Of a stretch of 50,831 nt of DNA, positions 5,524-15,882 are shown one piece after another. Source of the DNA: an uncultured Oscillospiraceae bacterium. GTDB taxonomy: Bacteria > Bacillota > Clostridia > Oscillospirales > Ruminococcaceae. The position numbers and the translations under genes are program-made. Each line of letters begins with the position of its first letter. Positions within the stretch are counted from its first letter, which is position 1. Location of the stretch: positions 1 through 50,831 of the forward strand of contig CAKSEE010000016.1 in assembly GCA_934446455.1 (NCBI GenBank). The letters are read 5' to 3'. The notes under the pieces were generated by a model. The model worked only from the letters and a program-made list of their open reading frames with translations, ran no database searches and was not told where the DNA came from.

Positions 5524-8500
5524 TGAAATCGCGAAAATATATGACCACAAGCTGACGCAGCTGCGCGACCCGCAGATGTGGGAGAGTGCGCTTCGCCTTA
5601 CCTCAAATTTTTGGCGGCTTCCTTTTTGCGCGGCGCTCCTGCTGACTGCGCAGAATCCGCGTGCGGAGATGTGTGGTACGATAGACCAATGGAATCGCGT
5701 CGGGCGTTATATCAAGCGCGGGGAGCATTCTGTGGCTGTTTTCAGAAGCCGCACGGATACACAGCTCATGTATCTTTTTGACGTCAAGCAAACCTATGGC
5801 GCGCCGTATAATGCTAAGTGGCAGATGTCGGACAGAATTGCAGACGGCATTGTCGGCAAGTATAATGCGGAGCATACTGAGCCTGCGGTATCATTTGATG
5901 ATTTTTTGCAGAAAGAGCTTGACAGCAGGATAAATGCGGCACACGAGTATTGCAGCGAAAAACTTAATGCTGCTATATCCAATGACCCGCGAGTGCTTAT
6001 GTTTATAAGGTATAGCGCGGAGTGTATTTGCGCTGCACGCTGCGGGATAGATGGGCAGTATGACTTTACAGACGCAGGAAATTTCGACAGCGACCTTTCT
6101 ATAGTTGAGATAGGCAATGCAGCTACGCTGCTTGCACAGGATATTTTACGAGATATTGACGGTATCGTCAGGAGGAAAGAATATGAACGCTATGAGGCTG
6201 GAGTTTGCGGAAGACATTTACGATATCCCTTATACGGAGGACAGGAACGGGCAGCAGAACCCGACATTCGAGAATTACGGCAGGGCGCAGATGACGCCGA
6301 TGGAGCGCAAGGCGGTCGACCTGATGAACGACACAGACCCGACAGCGCTGGATATGGTGAACATGAGCGGACTGTACATGAGCATATGGCAGGAGATAGC
6401 GGCGAAGGCGGAAGCCGTGAGGGAGAAAACCAGCCGCGACCTGCTCATGAGATTTCCGCTGTGCGGGAATTACATGAAGAAAGTGTCCTCAATGGCGGAG
6501 ATAGACCTGACCGCGCAGGAAGCGGCGTGGGAATCCCTGCGGACGAGCGTAGCTTGGCTGGCGGCGGAAGTGCGCAGTCGCAGGACGCTGACGGAGATAC
6601 GGAAAATACATCTGAATATGATGACGAACTGAACGATGATGAAACGGCGTCCGATGAGGACGCCGTTTGTGTGTTCAACGACGCGGAGGAATTATCACCC
6701 GATAGCAGCTACTGCCAAAATCTGCTGAGAACTGAGCTTGCGCACAGTTGGTGGTCATTAAAGTTTAGAATAAACGATTATATTTCTGAAAACAATCCAT
6801 CCAATCAGGAGTTTGCAAAATTTCTGAAAAAAGAATATGGCATAGGCGGTGGGACAGGCAGCTGTCTCCCGATTAAATGGCATAACCATGGGTCAAAGGG
6901 CATAGAACTTGTCCTTAATGATGACAAAATCGTAAAATACTCGTGGACGATGGTTGCTGAATCTGTGCGCGATATTGTGCGCGATGGCAATTACATCACC
7001 GAGAATGACAAGGATAACCGTGCTAGGGCTGCTATAAATGAGGCGGAGCGCTTTGCGATACACTTTGCGTTTCCGACGTGTTTTGATAATCGTCGCCTGA
7101 CATATATTCGTAAGGAATTGTCTGAATGCGGGATTCACTATGATATAAATCTCGACGCGAAAATGTTTATACCCTATGCGGCGGAATATGCCCGAACAAA
7201 GAGTGATGTTGTTGCAAGTTTTCAAAATACAGATCATAGCGCTGTAAATGTTAAGGCAACAGCTCTCGATTTTCGCGAAGCAGCCGACGCTGCACGAACG
7301 CTCGTGCGTGAAACAAACTATGCAGATTTTGTGGAAGCCTGCCGCAGCGAAGTATCAAACCTTATTTCCGAATTGTCCGCGCACGTTGGGCATAATCCCG
7401 ATTTAGGCTTTTCTGACGATGAGGCAGCCGTATTTTTTGCGAGCAACGATGTCTTTTCTGATGAAAACATCGCGGAAATCTCTGCGCAGGTGTTCGGCTA
7501 CTTATATGGCATAGAGCAGCGAGATAAGCCCTATGAAAAAATAAGCGCTGATACCACAGCGGAACAGCAGCTCTCATTGTTTGATGAAGCGGCGGAGAAC
7601 GAGCCGAATTACGAGGCTGCGCAGGACGCGGTTGATGATAATGACGCCCGCAGTCAAGATGAGTCTGCACCAAAAGTGACAATAACCTGTGATTGGAGCG
7701 AAAGTAGTGCTTTTGAAAGCGGCAAAGAATACACGGTTGCAGAGTTTGACCGTATCATGGCGCAAGCTGATAAGGATAAGCACGATGGCAGACAGGCGGG
7801 ACTTGAAAAGTACGGCTCAGACGAAGCTTGGGAAGCACAGGATAAGGACGGGTATTACAGTTACCTTGGATATGACAAGACGAAATTTACAGTCAATTTA
7901 CCGAACGGCGACAGCATAACAGAAAGACAGGATATAGGCGACGGTTACGGCGGCGTTATCGACTATTTCCGCGCATTCGACTCTTTGCAGCAGTATGTTT
8001 CGCTGTTGGAGGAACAGCGCGACCTGGATAATGCAGCTGCGGTTGAACAGAACAATGTGGAATCTCAGCCTGTCACAGCGGAATCTAGCGATGTTCCCGC
8101 GTGGTTTAGTGATGATATTGCTAACCACAGTACGGTCAAAATTTCTGAAAAGGAAAAAACAGAAACCTATGTGGTCAATGCTAATGACTTCGGTTTCAGA
8201 AACTATCGCCTGATTTTTGACAATGACGAAAATGCTTACAGGCTTATTGCGGACAGCGAAAAAGCAGGCAAGGATATGTTTGTCCGCGCGTTTGAAAGCG
8301 GTGAAACAGCTGACAGCCTTTATCGGTATTTCCTTGAAAGAGGACTGCTGCCGCTGAATGATTCAGCTGAAATACCACAGAAAACAGACGATAAGCCTCT
8401 GCGTGCTGGCAATTACCATTTTGCAGACGATTTTGTTTATCCGACAGGACCGAAAGCAAAATATTCCGCCAATGTTGCGGCTATAAAAACGCTTAAGCTG

Positions 8501-11500
8501 ATAGAATCCGAACATCGCCATGCGACCGCCGAGGAGCAGGACGTACTTGCACATTACAGCGGGTGGGGCGGCGTAGCGGACGCGTTCAACGGCAATAAGG
8601 AAGGCTGGAGCCGTGAATATGCCGAGCTTAAAGACCTGCTTACGGACAAGGAGTACGCTGCTGCACGTGAAAGCACTCTCACCGCATTTTACACCGAGCC
8701 GTATATCATAAAGAGCATTTACACGGCGCTCGGTAGCATGGGATTTACCGGCGGAGAGATTCTCGACCCGGCAATGGGAACGGGCAACTTTTTTGGCAAT
8801 CTTCCCGCAGAAATTGCGGCAAACAGTCACCTGTATGGCGTTGAGCTGGACGACCTTACTGCGCGTATTGCAAAACAGTTGTACTCAGATGCGGATATAC
8901 AGCACAGAGGATATGAGCGCACGAAGTTTGAGAACGGCAAGTTCGACGTTATAGTCGGCAATGTTCCGTTTGGAGATTTCGCTCCGTACGACCCCGAATA
9001 CAGGGATTATCTGATACACGATTATTTCTTTGCAAAGTCCATTGATAAACTTAAGGCAGGCGGCATTATGGCGTTTATTACGTCTGCGGGAACAATGGAC
9101 AAAAGCGATGATGAGCTGCGTAGGGAGCTTTATTGCAAGGCGGATTTCCTCGGCGGTATAAGGCTGCCCGAGGACGCATTCCGTACCGCAGGTACGCAGG
9201 TGGTTACTGATATTCTTTTCTTTCAGAAACTTGACCATGAACGTGCATTTTTGCTGCCGGCAGCAGAATGGATAGATACGAATCGTGTTTTTGGCAAGCG
9301 TTGTATCAGCATCGAAAATAAGTATTTTACCGCTCACCCCGAAATGACCCTCGGGCACACAGAGGAAGTATCGGGTCCATATGGGTATACTCGGACGGTT
9401 CAGTCTGACGGCGATACCGCTAAACGCCTTGAAACGGCGGTAAGCCTTATCAATGGCAAATTTTCTGCCGAACCGACAATAGGCGCTGAACTTCCCGAAG
9501 AAGAATACGGAGATATCCCGGACGGCGTAACTCCGTACACATATTACGTCAGCGGCGGTGCGCTGTACTATGCAGAAAACCGCAGCGCAGTACCGTTTGA
9601 CGGAAAAAATGCAGCCCGTATTACGGACTTGTGCGGTATTATGGCGCACCTTGACGCAGTAACCTCGGCTCAGATGCGCTCCTGCACAGACAATGAGCTG
9701 ACAGCGCTGCAAAAGGAGCTCGACAACGCATATGACGCTTTTGTGAAAAAATACGGCTATATCAACAGCAAAACCAATACATCGGCATTTGCTGATGATA
9801 TACGCGCGCCGCGATTGGGCGCAATTGAAAATGTCGAGGAATTGCCCGACGGTACTCAGCATATATCCAAGGCGGATATCTTCACACAGCGCACTATAAA
9901 TGTTGAGCGTATTCCCGAACACGTTGATACGGCGCTTGAAGCATTACATCTCTCTATGAACGCACATCAGCGTGTGGATATCGACTTTATTTCGCAGCTG
10001 TGTGGAAAGGACAAGGACGAGGTAATCGCTGAGCTGGGAGATAGGATTTATTGCAATCCTGCGAAAAACACGGGCAGCAGATATACAGGCTGGGAAACTG
10101 CCGAGGAGTATCTGTCGGGACACGTCCGCACAAAGCTGGCACTCGCACAGGAAGCAGCAAAAACCGAACCCGAATATGAACGTAACGTGACGGCGCTTTT
10201 GCAAAATCAGCCGCCGCGTATCGGCATTGAAAACATAGGCTTCCGGCTTGGAACAATATATATCACGCCCGAAATGTATCAGCAGTTCGTTTACGAAACG
10301 TTCGATACTCCTGTGTATATGCGGCACAGGGAGGGAACGCGGTATTCGCGTGAAATCACGGTAAACTATTCCAACGAGCTGAATAAATGGAAAATATCTA
10401 ATAGCAGCGGTCAGCGCGGCGTTCTTGTGACCGAAACCTATGGAACAGGCAGATTCAATGCTTATGAACTGACGGAAATGCTGCTTAATCAAACTCGAGC
10501 AACTGTCAACGACTATATTGAGCAAGCAGACGGTTCGGTGAAAAAGGTGTTCAACGCTGATGAAACCATACTTGCGCGAGAATGTCAGGATAAAATCGAG
10601 CAGGCGTTCCATGATTGGGTAATGGCTGACAGCAGCCGCATACAGATAATTGAAGACAGCTTTAATTCTCGGTATAACAGCATAAAACCACGCACATATG
10701 ATGGCAGCTATATTTCCGTCCCCAGCATGAATCCGAACCTTACCCTGCGCCCTCATCAGAAGGACGTCATTGCACGAATCGCTGCTACCGGCACCTGCAT
10801 GATGGCGCACGAAGTTGGCGCGGGAAAGACTGCGGCAATGGGCGCGGCGGGAATGTATCTCAAATCTATAGGCGCTTGCACCAAGCCGATGTACGTTGTG
10901 CCGAATGCAGTTGTGGCGCAGTTCGGTGAGGAATTACAGAGATTTTTCCCGGAAGCAAAAATCCTTGTGGCAACGTCAAAGGACATGGAAAAGTCGCAGC
11001 GGCGGCGGTTTCTTTCCAAGATATCAATTGGTAACTTCGACGCGATTGTGATTCCGCAGTCGCAGTTTGAAAAAATGCCGCTATCACTTGAACGACAGGA
11101 GGCAATGTACGATGAGAAGCTGACAGAAATCTCTTATGCAATACAGGCTGCAAGAGCAGATAAAGGTGAGCGGTTCACAGTTAAAGCTCTTGAACGTCAG
11201 CGTAAGCAGATAGAGAGTAAAATAGAGAAGATGCGCGCTGATTTCAAAAAAGATGATTTTATCACTTTTGAGGAGCTTGGCTGTGATTTTCTTTTTGTTG
11301 ATGAAGCTCATGGATACAAGAATCTTGCTGTTTTCAGTAAGATGACAAATGTTGCAGGCGTGAATGTCAATGCCAACTCGCAGAAAGCGTTTGACATGGA
11401 GATGAAATGCCGCTATTTGCAGGAACTTCATCATGGCGGCGGTGTAGTATTTGCTACTGGAACGCCAGTCAGCAACTCTATAACAGAGCTGTTTGTATGG

Positions 11501-13210
11501 CAGTATCTTCTGCAGAAGCAGACGTTGGACGATATGAATATCGGATATTTCGATAACTGGGCGTCAGTTTTCGGTGTGATATCTCAATCCGATGATGTCA
11601 AACCTACCAGCGATGGGTATCGTTCCAGAACCAGGTTTTCAAATTTTGCAAACCTCGATGAGCTGTGTAATCTGTTCGGCGAGGTATTTGATATCGCCAA
11701 AACAGCAGATATGAATTTGAAACTTCCATCTATTTATGGCGGTAAGCCGGAAATGATAATCTGCGAAAAATCCCCGGAGCAGGATTTGCAAACGGACGAG
11801 GGCATAGAACGGGCAAGACGTATAGATGCAAAGCTTGTAACTCCCGACGAAGATAATATGCTTGCTGTTTGCACATACATGACCAAAGTTGCGCTGGACG
11901 CTCGCATAATCGACCCGGAAGCCGAAGAATATGATGGCGGAAAGATTGCCCTCTGCGCAGACAAAATAATCGAGATAAACAGCGCAAAGCCCGGTACGGC
12001 ACAGGCGGTTTTTTGCGATAGTAGTACGCCCAAAAAGGGCGATTTTTCCGTCTATCAAGCGCTTAAGGACAGGCTTATTCGCTCGGGAGAATTTACCGAA
12101 AAAGAAATAGCCTTTGTCCATGACGCTGCTAATGACAAACAGCGGCTTGAAATGTTTGAAAAGGTCAATAGTGCTGAAATAAAGGTGATTATTGGTTCTA
12201 CAAGCAAGTTGGGTACAGGCGTTAATATACAGCAAAAACTCTCTGCCCTGCATCATCTTGACGCACCGTATCGTCCTTCGGACATCGAGCAGCGGAATGG
12301 GCGCGGAATACGGCAGGGAAACGAAAATTCCGAGGTATTCATCGGGTACTATTCCACCAAGGGGACTTTCGACAACTACCGCTGGCAGATTCTCGAAAAG
12401 AAGCAGCAGATAATCTCGCAGATTATGTCCGGAAAGCCTGCCGCGCGGACCTGCGAGGACATAGATGAAACTGCATTGACGTTCGCCGAAATGAAGGCAG
12501 CTACAACGGGTAATCCTCTGATAGCTGAAAAAATGACGGTTGACAACAATGTGAACAGGCTTAAACTGCTGCAGTCAGCGCACATAAATCAGCAGCGTTC
12601 GTTTGAGCATGACATATCTGTAAGATACCCTGACTTGATTTCTCGAAAAGAAAAAATGATAGGGCTGGTATCGGCGGACATCGAGCGTATAAAAAACGCT
12701 CGTCCCATTAAAGACGATGATTTCTGCATATCGCTCGGCGGCAGGACCTACACAGAGCGTGCGCTTGCAGGAAAGGCGCTTGAGGAACAGGCAGCCCTAT
12801 ACCTTAAGTCGCATGAGTGCAGCGAATATAAGCCTATGGAAATAGGAAGACTTAATGATTTCAAGATTTTCATAGCAAAAAAAGATTTTTCGTTTGTCCT
12901 CGTTCTGCGCGCAAGCGCAACATACACAAGCGATTATCAGATGAGCGGGCTTGGCGGCATAACGAGGCTGTGTAACCTTTATGGCAAAATACCCGAACAA
13001 CTGCAGGCTCTGCAAAATGAGCTTGGCGAAGCACAAAAGCAGCTCGAGAATGCAAAGGCTCAATATGGCAAGCCCTTCCCTTACGAAAGCGATTTGAAGT
13101 CGCTGCTTGAAAGGCAGTCAAGAATAAATGCGGAGCTTGAATTTTTAGACAGACCTCACGACGAAGTCTTTGACGATGAAAGCTCTGACGACGATGAAAT
13201 GGAGATGTAA
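5510..13210 (+). CDS. Giant N6-adenine methylase / SNF2 helicase
   Basis: This 2566-residue protein belongs to the LtrC-like methylase-helicase proteins common on clostridial conjugative elements. An ArdC-like ssDNA-binding region lies near residues 1-100 (TIDQWNRVGRYIKRGEHSVA). A disordered R/G/D-rich linker at about 220-375 overlaps a second gene. A methyltransferase domain has DPAMGTGNF near 1085 and NVPFGD near 1150 as motifs I and IV. A SNF2-type helicase has HEVGAGKT near 1767, FVDEAH near 1930, ATGTPVSN near 1982 and QRNGRGIRQGNE near 2260. The start at 5510 has GGTGAGGAGG upstream. It probably modifies or remodels incoming DNA against restriction. The C-terminus is an acidic tail ending DDEMEM, shared with other element proteins. 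Confidence 0.9.
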   Translation: MARFDEIAKIYDHKLTQLRDPQMWESALRLTSNFWRLPFCAALLLTAQNPRAEMCGTIDQWNRVGRYIKRGEHSVAVFRSRTDTQLMYLFDVKQTYGAPYNAKWQMSDRIADGIVGKYNAEHTEPAVSFDDFLQKELDSRINAAHEYCSEKLNAAISNDPRVLMFIRYSAECICAARCGIDGQYDFTDAGNFDSDLSIVEIGNAATLLAQDILRDIDGIVRRKEYERYEAGVCGRHLRYPLYGGQERAAEPDIRELRQGADDADGAQGGRPDERHRPDSAGYGEHERTVHEHMAGDSGEGGSREGENQPRPAHEISAVRELHEESVLNGGDRPDRAGSGVGIPADERSLAGGGSAQSQDADGDTENTSEYDDELNDDETASDEDAVCVFNDAEELSPDSSYCQNLLRTELAHSWWSLKFRINDYISENNPSNQEFAKFLKKEYGIGGGTGSCLPIKWHNHGSKGIELVLNDDKIVKYSWTMVAESVRDIVRDGNYITENDKDNRARAAINEAERFAIHFAFPTCFDNRRLTYIRKELSECGIHYDINLDAKMFIPYAAEYARTKSDVVASFQNTDHSAVNVKATALDFREAADAARTLVRETNYADFVEACRSEVSNLISELSAHVGHNPDLGFSDDEAAVFFASNDVFSDENIAEISAQVFGYLYGIEQRDKPYEKISADTTAEQQLSLFDEAAENEPNYEAAQDAVDDNDARSQDESAPKVTITCDWSESSAFESGKEYTVAEFDRIMAQADKDKHDGRQAGLEKYGSDEAWEAQDKDGYYSYLGYDKTKFTVNLPNGDSITERQDIGDGYGGVIDYFRAFDSLQQYVSLLEEQRDLDNAAAVEQNNVESQPVTAESSDVPAWFSDDIANHSTVKISEKEKTETYVVNANDFGFRNYRLIFDNDENAYRLIADSEKAGKDMFVRAFESGETADSLYRYFLERGLLPLNDSAEIPQKTDDKPLRAGNYHFADDFVYPTGPKAKYSANVAAIKTLKLIESEHRHATAEEQDVLAHYSGWGGVADAFNGNKEGWSREYAELKDLLTDKEYAAARESTLTAFYTEPYIIKSIYTALGSMGFTGGEILDPAMGTGNFFGNLPAEIAANSHLYGVELDDLTARIAKQLYSDADIQHRGYERTKFENGKFDVIVGNVPFGDFAPYDPEYRDYLIHDYFFAKSIDKLKAGGIMAFITSAGTMDKSDDELRRELYCKADFLGGIRLPEDAFRTAGTQVVTDILFFQKLDHERAFLLPAAEWIDTNRVFGKRCISIENKYFTAHPEMTLGHTEEVSGPYGYTRTVQSDGDTAKRLETAVSLINGKFSAEPTIGAELPEEEYGDIPDGVTPYTYYVSGGALYYAENRSAVPFDGKNAARITDLCGIMAHLDAVTSAQMRSCTDNELTALQKELDNAYDAFVKKYGYINSKTNTSAFADDIRAPRLGAIENVEELPDGTQHISKADIFTQRTINVERIPEHVDTALEALHLSMNAHQRVDIDFISQLCGKDKDEVIAELGDRIYCNPAKNTGSRYTGWETAEEYLSGHVRTKLALAQEAAKTEPEYERNVTALLQNQPPRIGIENIGFRLGTIYITPEMYQQFVYETFDTPVYMRHREGTRYSREITVNYSNELNKWKISNSSGQRGVLVTETYGTGRFNAYELTEMLLNQTRATVNDYIEQADGSVKKVFNADETILARECQDKIEQAFHDWVMADSSRIQIIEDSFNSRYNSIKPRTYDGSYISVPSMNPNLTLRPHQKDVIARIAATGTCMMAHEVGAGKTAAMGAAGMYLKSIGACTKPMYVVPNAVVAQFGEELQRFFPEAKILVATSKDMEKSQRRRFLSKISIGNFDAIVIPQSQFEKMPLSLERQEAMYDEKLTEISYAIQAARADKGERFTVKALERQRKQIESKIEKMRADFKKDDFITFEELGCDFLFVDEAHGYKNLAVFSKMTNVAGVNVNANSQKAFDMEMKCRYLQELHHGGGVVFATGTPVSNSITELFVWQYLLQKQTLDDMNIGYFDNWASVFGVISQSDDVKPTSDGYRSRTRFSNFANLDELCNLFGEVFDIAKTADMNLKLPSIYGGKPEMIICEKSPEQDLQTDEGIERARRIDAKLVTPDEDNMLAVCTYMTKVALDARIIDPEAEEYDGGKIALCADKIIEINSAKPGTAQAVFCDSSTPKKGDFSVYQALKDRLIRSGEFTEKEIAFVHDAANDKQRLEMFEKVNSAEIKVIIGSTSKLGTGVNIQQKLSALHHLDAPYRPSDIEQRNGRGIRQGNENSEVFIGYYSTKGTFDNYRWQILEKKQQIISQIMSGKPAARTCEDIDETALTFAEMKAATTGNPLIAEKMTVDNNVNRLKLLQSAHINQQRSFEHDISVRYPDLISRKEKMIGLVSADIERIKNARPIKDDDFCISLGGRTYTERALAGKALEEQAALYLKSHECSEYKPMEIGRLNDFKIFIAKKDFSFVLVLRASATYTSDYQMSGLGGITRLCNLYGKIPEQLQALQNELGEAQKQLENAKAQYGKPFPYESDLKSLLERQSRINAELEFLDRPHDEVFDDESSDDDEMEM
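6183..6632 (+). CDS. Overprinted gene inside the methylase-helicase linker
   Basis: A 149-codon frame lies wholly inside the methylase-helicase gene in another phase. Its ATG has the strong ribosome site CAGGAGGAAAG 4 bases upstream. Its codons look like ordinary coding sequence (G-rich third positions, mixed residue types), whereas the host frame over the same bases gives a disordered R/G/E/D-rich linker. That suggests this frame is the constrained one. The protein has YGRAQMTPMERKA near residue 31 and a hydrophobic-helical C-terminal half. It faintly resembles the TnpV family reported overlapping such genes; that link is weak. Function unknown. Confidence 0.7.
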   Translation: MNAMRLEFAEDIYDIPYTEDRNGQQNPTFENYGRAQMTPMERKAVDLMNDTDPTALDMVNMSGLYMSIWQEIAAKAEAVREKTSRDLLMRFPLCGNYMKKVSSMAEIDLTAQEAAWESLRTSVAWLAAEVRSRRTLTEIRKIHLNMMTN

Positions 13211-13212
13211 AT

Positions 13213-14478
13213 ATGAGCATAGAATTCAGCATAAACCAATACGATGAGGAGCGCTGTTATTGCAACAGCATGGTTGGCTTGAAAACGCTTCTTACTGCAT
13301 TGTATTCGGCTGAACATCCATATGGCGCACTCATGCGCCTTGATGGAAACGAGCGAATCGAGATTGCCGATTTTGCTTATGATGAGCAGAGTGGCAAAGT
13401 GACTTACAGTATCGATTTCGATAATGATACTATAATCCGCAGCGAAAAGGATAAGCAGTTCAAACTAAACGGGATAAGTAAAATGCCGCTTGGAGCTGCA
13501 TATTCGCTGCTTAGATTTCATGGCGAGCCCCTCCCATGGACAGTAAGCGACTACGAATACATGGAACATAAGGATATGTCCGAACTTTTCGGCGACCTTA
13601 ACCCCGAGGCGAAAGAGCGCGGATTCATTATTGGTATGGAAGAAAAATACTTTAATTATTTAATGTCTACCAAGGGCTATGATTTTCTGCGTACTGTAGT
13701 TTTCGACAAAACTTGTTTTCTTGCTTTTGACCAGCGCGGTTTTGATAACATCAAGACTTTTCTATCAGAAGGAATCCATGAGAAGCGGGCTGAAATAAAT
13801 CGGTTGGAAGCCGAGTTTAATAAGGCATTTCCCCAAAAAGACCGTATGGTTGCAGACACGTTCAATGTGGTTTCATCTGTAAGAATTGACGAGAACAACG
13901 AAATCGTTATGGGGTTCAGAGAAACTGGATATGGCACAAATTATGCAACATGGCAATGTTCGGGCGGAGATAATTACTACTGGGGGCATTACAATTTCCC
14001 AACGGCGGAAGCGGCAACGCTTGATATGTACAATCGTGTTGTTGAGGCGCTTCAGAACAAGGAAACACGCCACTCAGAAAGCAATTTCAAAGAGTCTGAT
14101 TTATCAGAGTTTCCTGCCAGGCTGAATCTTGACCGCAAATCATATACCTTCAGCCTTGTTACAATTGACGATGTAAAAAGTTATGTAACAGGGTCGTACA
14201 TTGGTGATGCGGACGATTTAGCGGAACTCGGGATACTTGAACAGTTCGACGGCACTTTTCCCCTCCATGACAATACGGTGTCCGCGAAGGTAGGTTATTA
14301 CATTATTGGCAAGAATGACACAGAGTCTGTGAATCTGCCCGAAGTATACTGTGGTGACATAATGTCACATTTGGATGCTGCATTAGAATATGCGGACCTG
14401 CTTGAAGAAAGGTCCATCAGGGTTGATTATTCGGAATTTGAAGATGACGAATACGAAGACGATGAACTGGAAGAATAA
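13213..14478 (+). CDS. Hypothetical acidic protein
   Basis: This 421-residue soluble protein is not recognised. It starts 2 bases after the methylase-helicase stop, and the GGAG inside that gene's last codons (ATGGAGATG) can serve as its ribosome site, so the two are coupled. It looks like an alpha/beta protein with several acidic patches and ends in an acidic stretch (YEDDELEE) related to, but lacking, the Met-Glu-Met ending of its neighbours. Its last 52 bases overlap the convergent membrane-protein gene on the other strand. Confidence 0.75.
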   Translation: MSIEFSINQYDEERCYCNSMVGLKTLLTALYSAEHPYGALMRLDGNERIEIADFAYDEQSGKVTYSIDFDNDTIIRSEKDKQFKLNGISKMPLGAAYSLLRFHGEPLPWTVSDYEYMEHKDMSELFGDLNPEAKERGFIIGMEEKYFNYLMSTKGYDFLRTVVFDKTCFLAFDQRGFDNIKTFLSEGIHEKRAEINRLEAEFNKAFPQKDRMVADTFNVVSSVRIDENNEIVMGFRETGYGTNYATWQCSGGDNYYWGHYNFPTAEAATLDMYNRVVEALQNKETRHSESNFKESDLSEFPARLNLDRKSYTFSLVTIDDVKSYVTGSYIGDADDLAELGILEQFDGTFPLHDNTVSAKVGYYIIGKNDTESVNLPEVYCGDIMSHLDAALEYADLLEERSIRVDYSEFEDDEYEDDELEE

Positions 14479-15473
14479 TCGTTATTGCTTATATTGGGGT
14501 GTTTTCCTCTCACAATTTTTGCAGCATGAAATCTCATTTTGACCACTTTGACTGGTTCGTCATTCTTTTTGACAATGGTGTAGTAATAAGGGTAAATAGT
14601 TATAGTGGCATTATCAGCACTACCCGAAATGGTGCATGCTGCTAGATAATATATATCATCAGTTTCAGACAAGATAACATTCTCATATACGGTAGAACCG
14701 TCATATGTAAATGAAAAATCATCAACTATAAACTCATAATTTAGCCGGTTTGAAGCAGAGAATAAACCAAATAAATATATTGCTAGCAGCAAGGCAAATA
14801 AAGCAACGAGAAACGTTGCTATTGCTTTTATCCATAAAGCAAATTTTGAAACTGGTTTATGCTCTTCATCTTGCTTATTGTCTATATTTTTGTTCTGTGC
14901 GTTTGAATTTTTTCCTTTCATATCAACTAATACACTCAAGACTGGTATATATATAATCAGAAATACCAATGATACAATTGAAAGCGGAACGCTTACAAAA
15001 AAAGCATAATAAAGAATTGTTTCTGCCGAGGGGAAGACTGTATTTAATAGAGGAAATGCAATAGGGCTTATAAACAATGTCACTGCAACAATTATAAACA
15101 GTTTTCGAACAAATTCCTTCATATAAACAAGTTTAGCCAGTTTATATATAGCATAGTATATAGGGAAGCCAAGAACAGCTACTCCTAAAAAGATAATTAA
15201 AGATATTAAAATATTTTGGTTGTCTTTTTGAATAAACTCTATTCCTATGTTTAATCCGTCTGCATATCCCTTATACCATAAACCACAGGCAATGTTCCAT
15301 ATTGCACTGAAAACTAAACCAAGTGCAGTACAAATCAAAACATATGCCTCTTTGTTGTCCTTCAGATTTTTAATCATTGCTCCCATCTTGTCTTTGACTT
15401 TGCTGTCAAATTCATTTTCAATGCTTGCGTTATTTTGGCTTGCGAGGTCCTTATCCTGTTTCTTTTTTTTCAT
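14427..15473 (-). CDS. Multi-pass membrane protein, cargo
   Basis: This 348-residue protein is on the minus strand and more AT-rich than its neighbours, which suggests later acquisition. After a Lys-rich start and a short cytoplasmic segment there are about six hydrophobic segments (near residues 47-65, 88-110, 122-142, 150-175 and 212-235). A soluble domain of about 90 residues and a Ser-rich tail follow. The tail is the antisense of the acidic tail codons of the convergent gene. The ribosome site AAAGGA precedes the ATG. No family was recognised. Confidence 0.8.
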   Translation of the reverse strand: MKKKKQDKDLASQNNASIENEFDSKVKDKMGAMIKNLKDNKEAYVLICTALGLVFSAIWNIACGLWYKGYADGLNIGIEFIQKDNQNILISLIIFLGVAVLGFPIYYAIYKLAKLVYMKEFVRKLFIIVAVTLFISPIAFPLLNTVFPSAETILYYAFFVSVPLSIVSLVFLIIYIPVLSVLVDMKGKNSNAQNKNIDNKQDEEHKPVSKFALWIKAIATFLVALFALLLAIYLFGLFSASNRLNYEFIVDDFSFTYDGSTVYENVILSETDDIYYLAACTISGSADNATITIYPYYYTIVKKNDEPVKVVKMRFHAAKIVRGKHPNISNNDYSSSSSSSYSSSSNSE

Positions 15474-15499
15474 ATTTTTTTCCTTTCATGAGGTGTAAA

Positions 15500-15832
15500 A
15501 TGGATGTTGTTTCTGTTGTTTTCCTTTGCGGGGTCGAAGCTTGTTTGATATCTATAATTTGCACAGTATTTGAATCATCAAGATTCGACCTCTCCCTAAA
15601 GCAACTGGCGCAAATATATTTCACATACTATGCTGTATTTCGCATAATAGTTTCTTCACTTGTTTTACTATTGTTTTACGGAAAGGTGTATGTCGAAAGA
15701 CTTTTTGATATTTATGATATGCTATCAAGATATATGGCAATCATAATAGCTGCACTAGCTTATCTGTTAGTAATATTAAGCACGATAATATTGTCGTGTA
15801 AGATTTTAGTTAAGATAAGAGGACGCGATTAA
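15500..15832 (+). CDS. Small membrane protein
   Basis: This 110-residue protein has three predicted membrane segments (about 3-22, 45-62 and 75-100) and a basic C-terminus (KIRGRD). ATG at 15500 was chosen because of GAGGTG upstream; a longer frame from 15425 overlaps the divergent gene. It is AT-rich and divergently transcribed from the membrane protein at 14427-15473, with only 26 bp between the starts, so the two may form a cargo pair. Function unknown. Confidence 0.6.
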   Translation: MDVVSVVFLCGVEACLISIICTVFESSRFDLSLKQLAQIYFTYYAVFRIIVSSLVLLLFYGKVYVERLFDIYDMLSRYMAIIIAALAYLLVILSTIILSCKILVKIRGRD

Positions 15833-15882
15833 CTACCAATTTGTCCAAGGTTATTGTACCACAAAACGAAAGGAATGTCAAC

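Noticed and set aside
8885..9922. Long minus-strand frames inside the methylase-helicase gene (345 and 288 codons)
   Set aside because: They are antisense shadows of a strongly constrained gene, give Cys/Arg/Ile-rich proteins without domains and lack ribosome sites.
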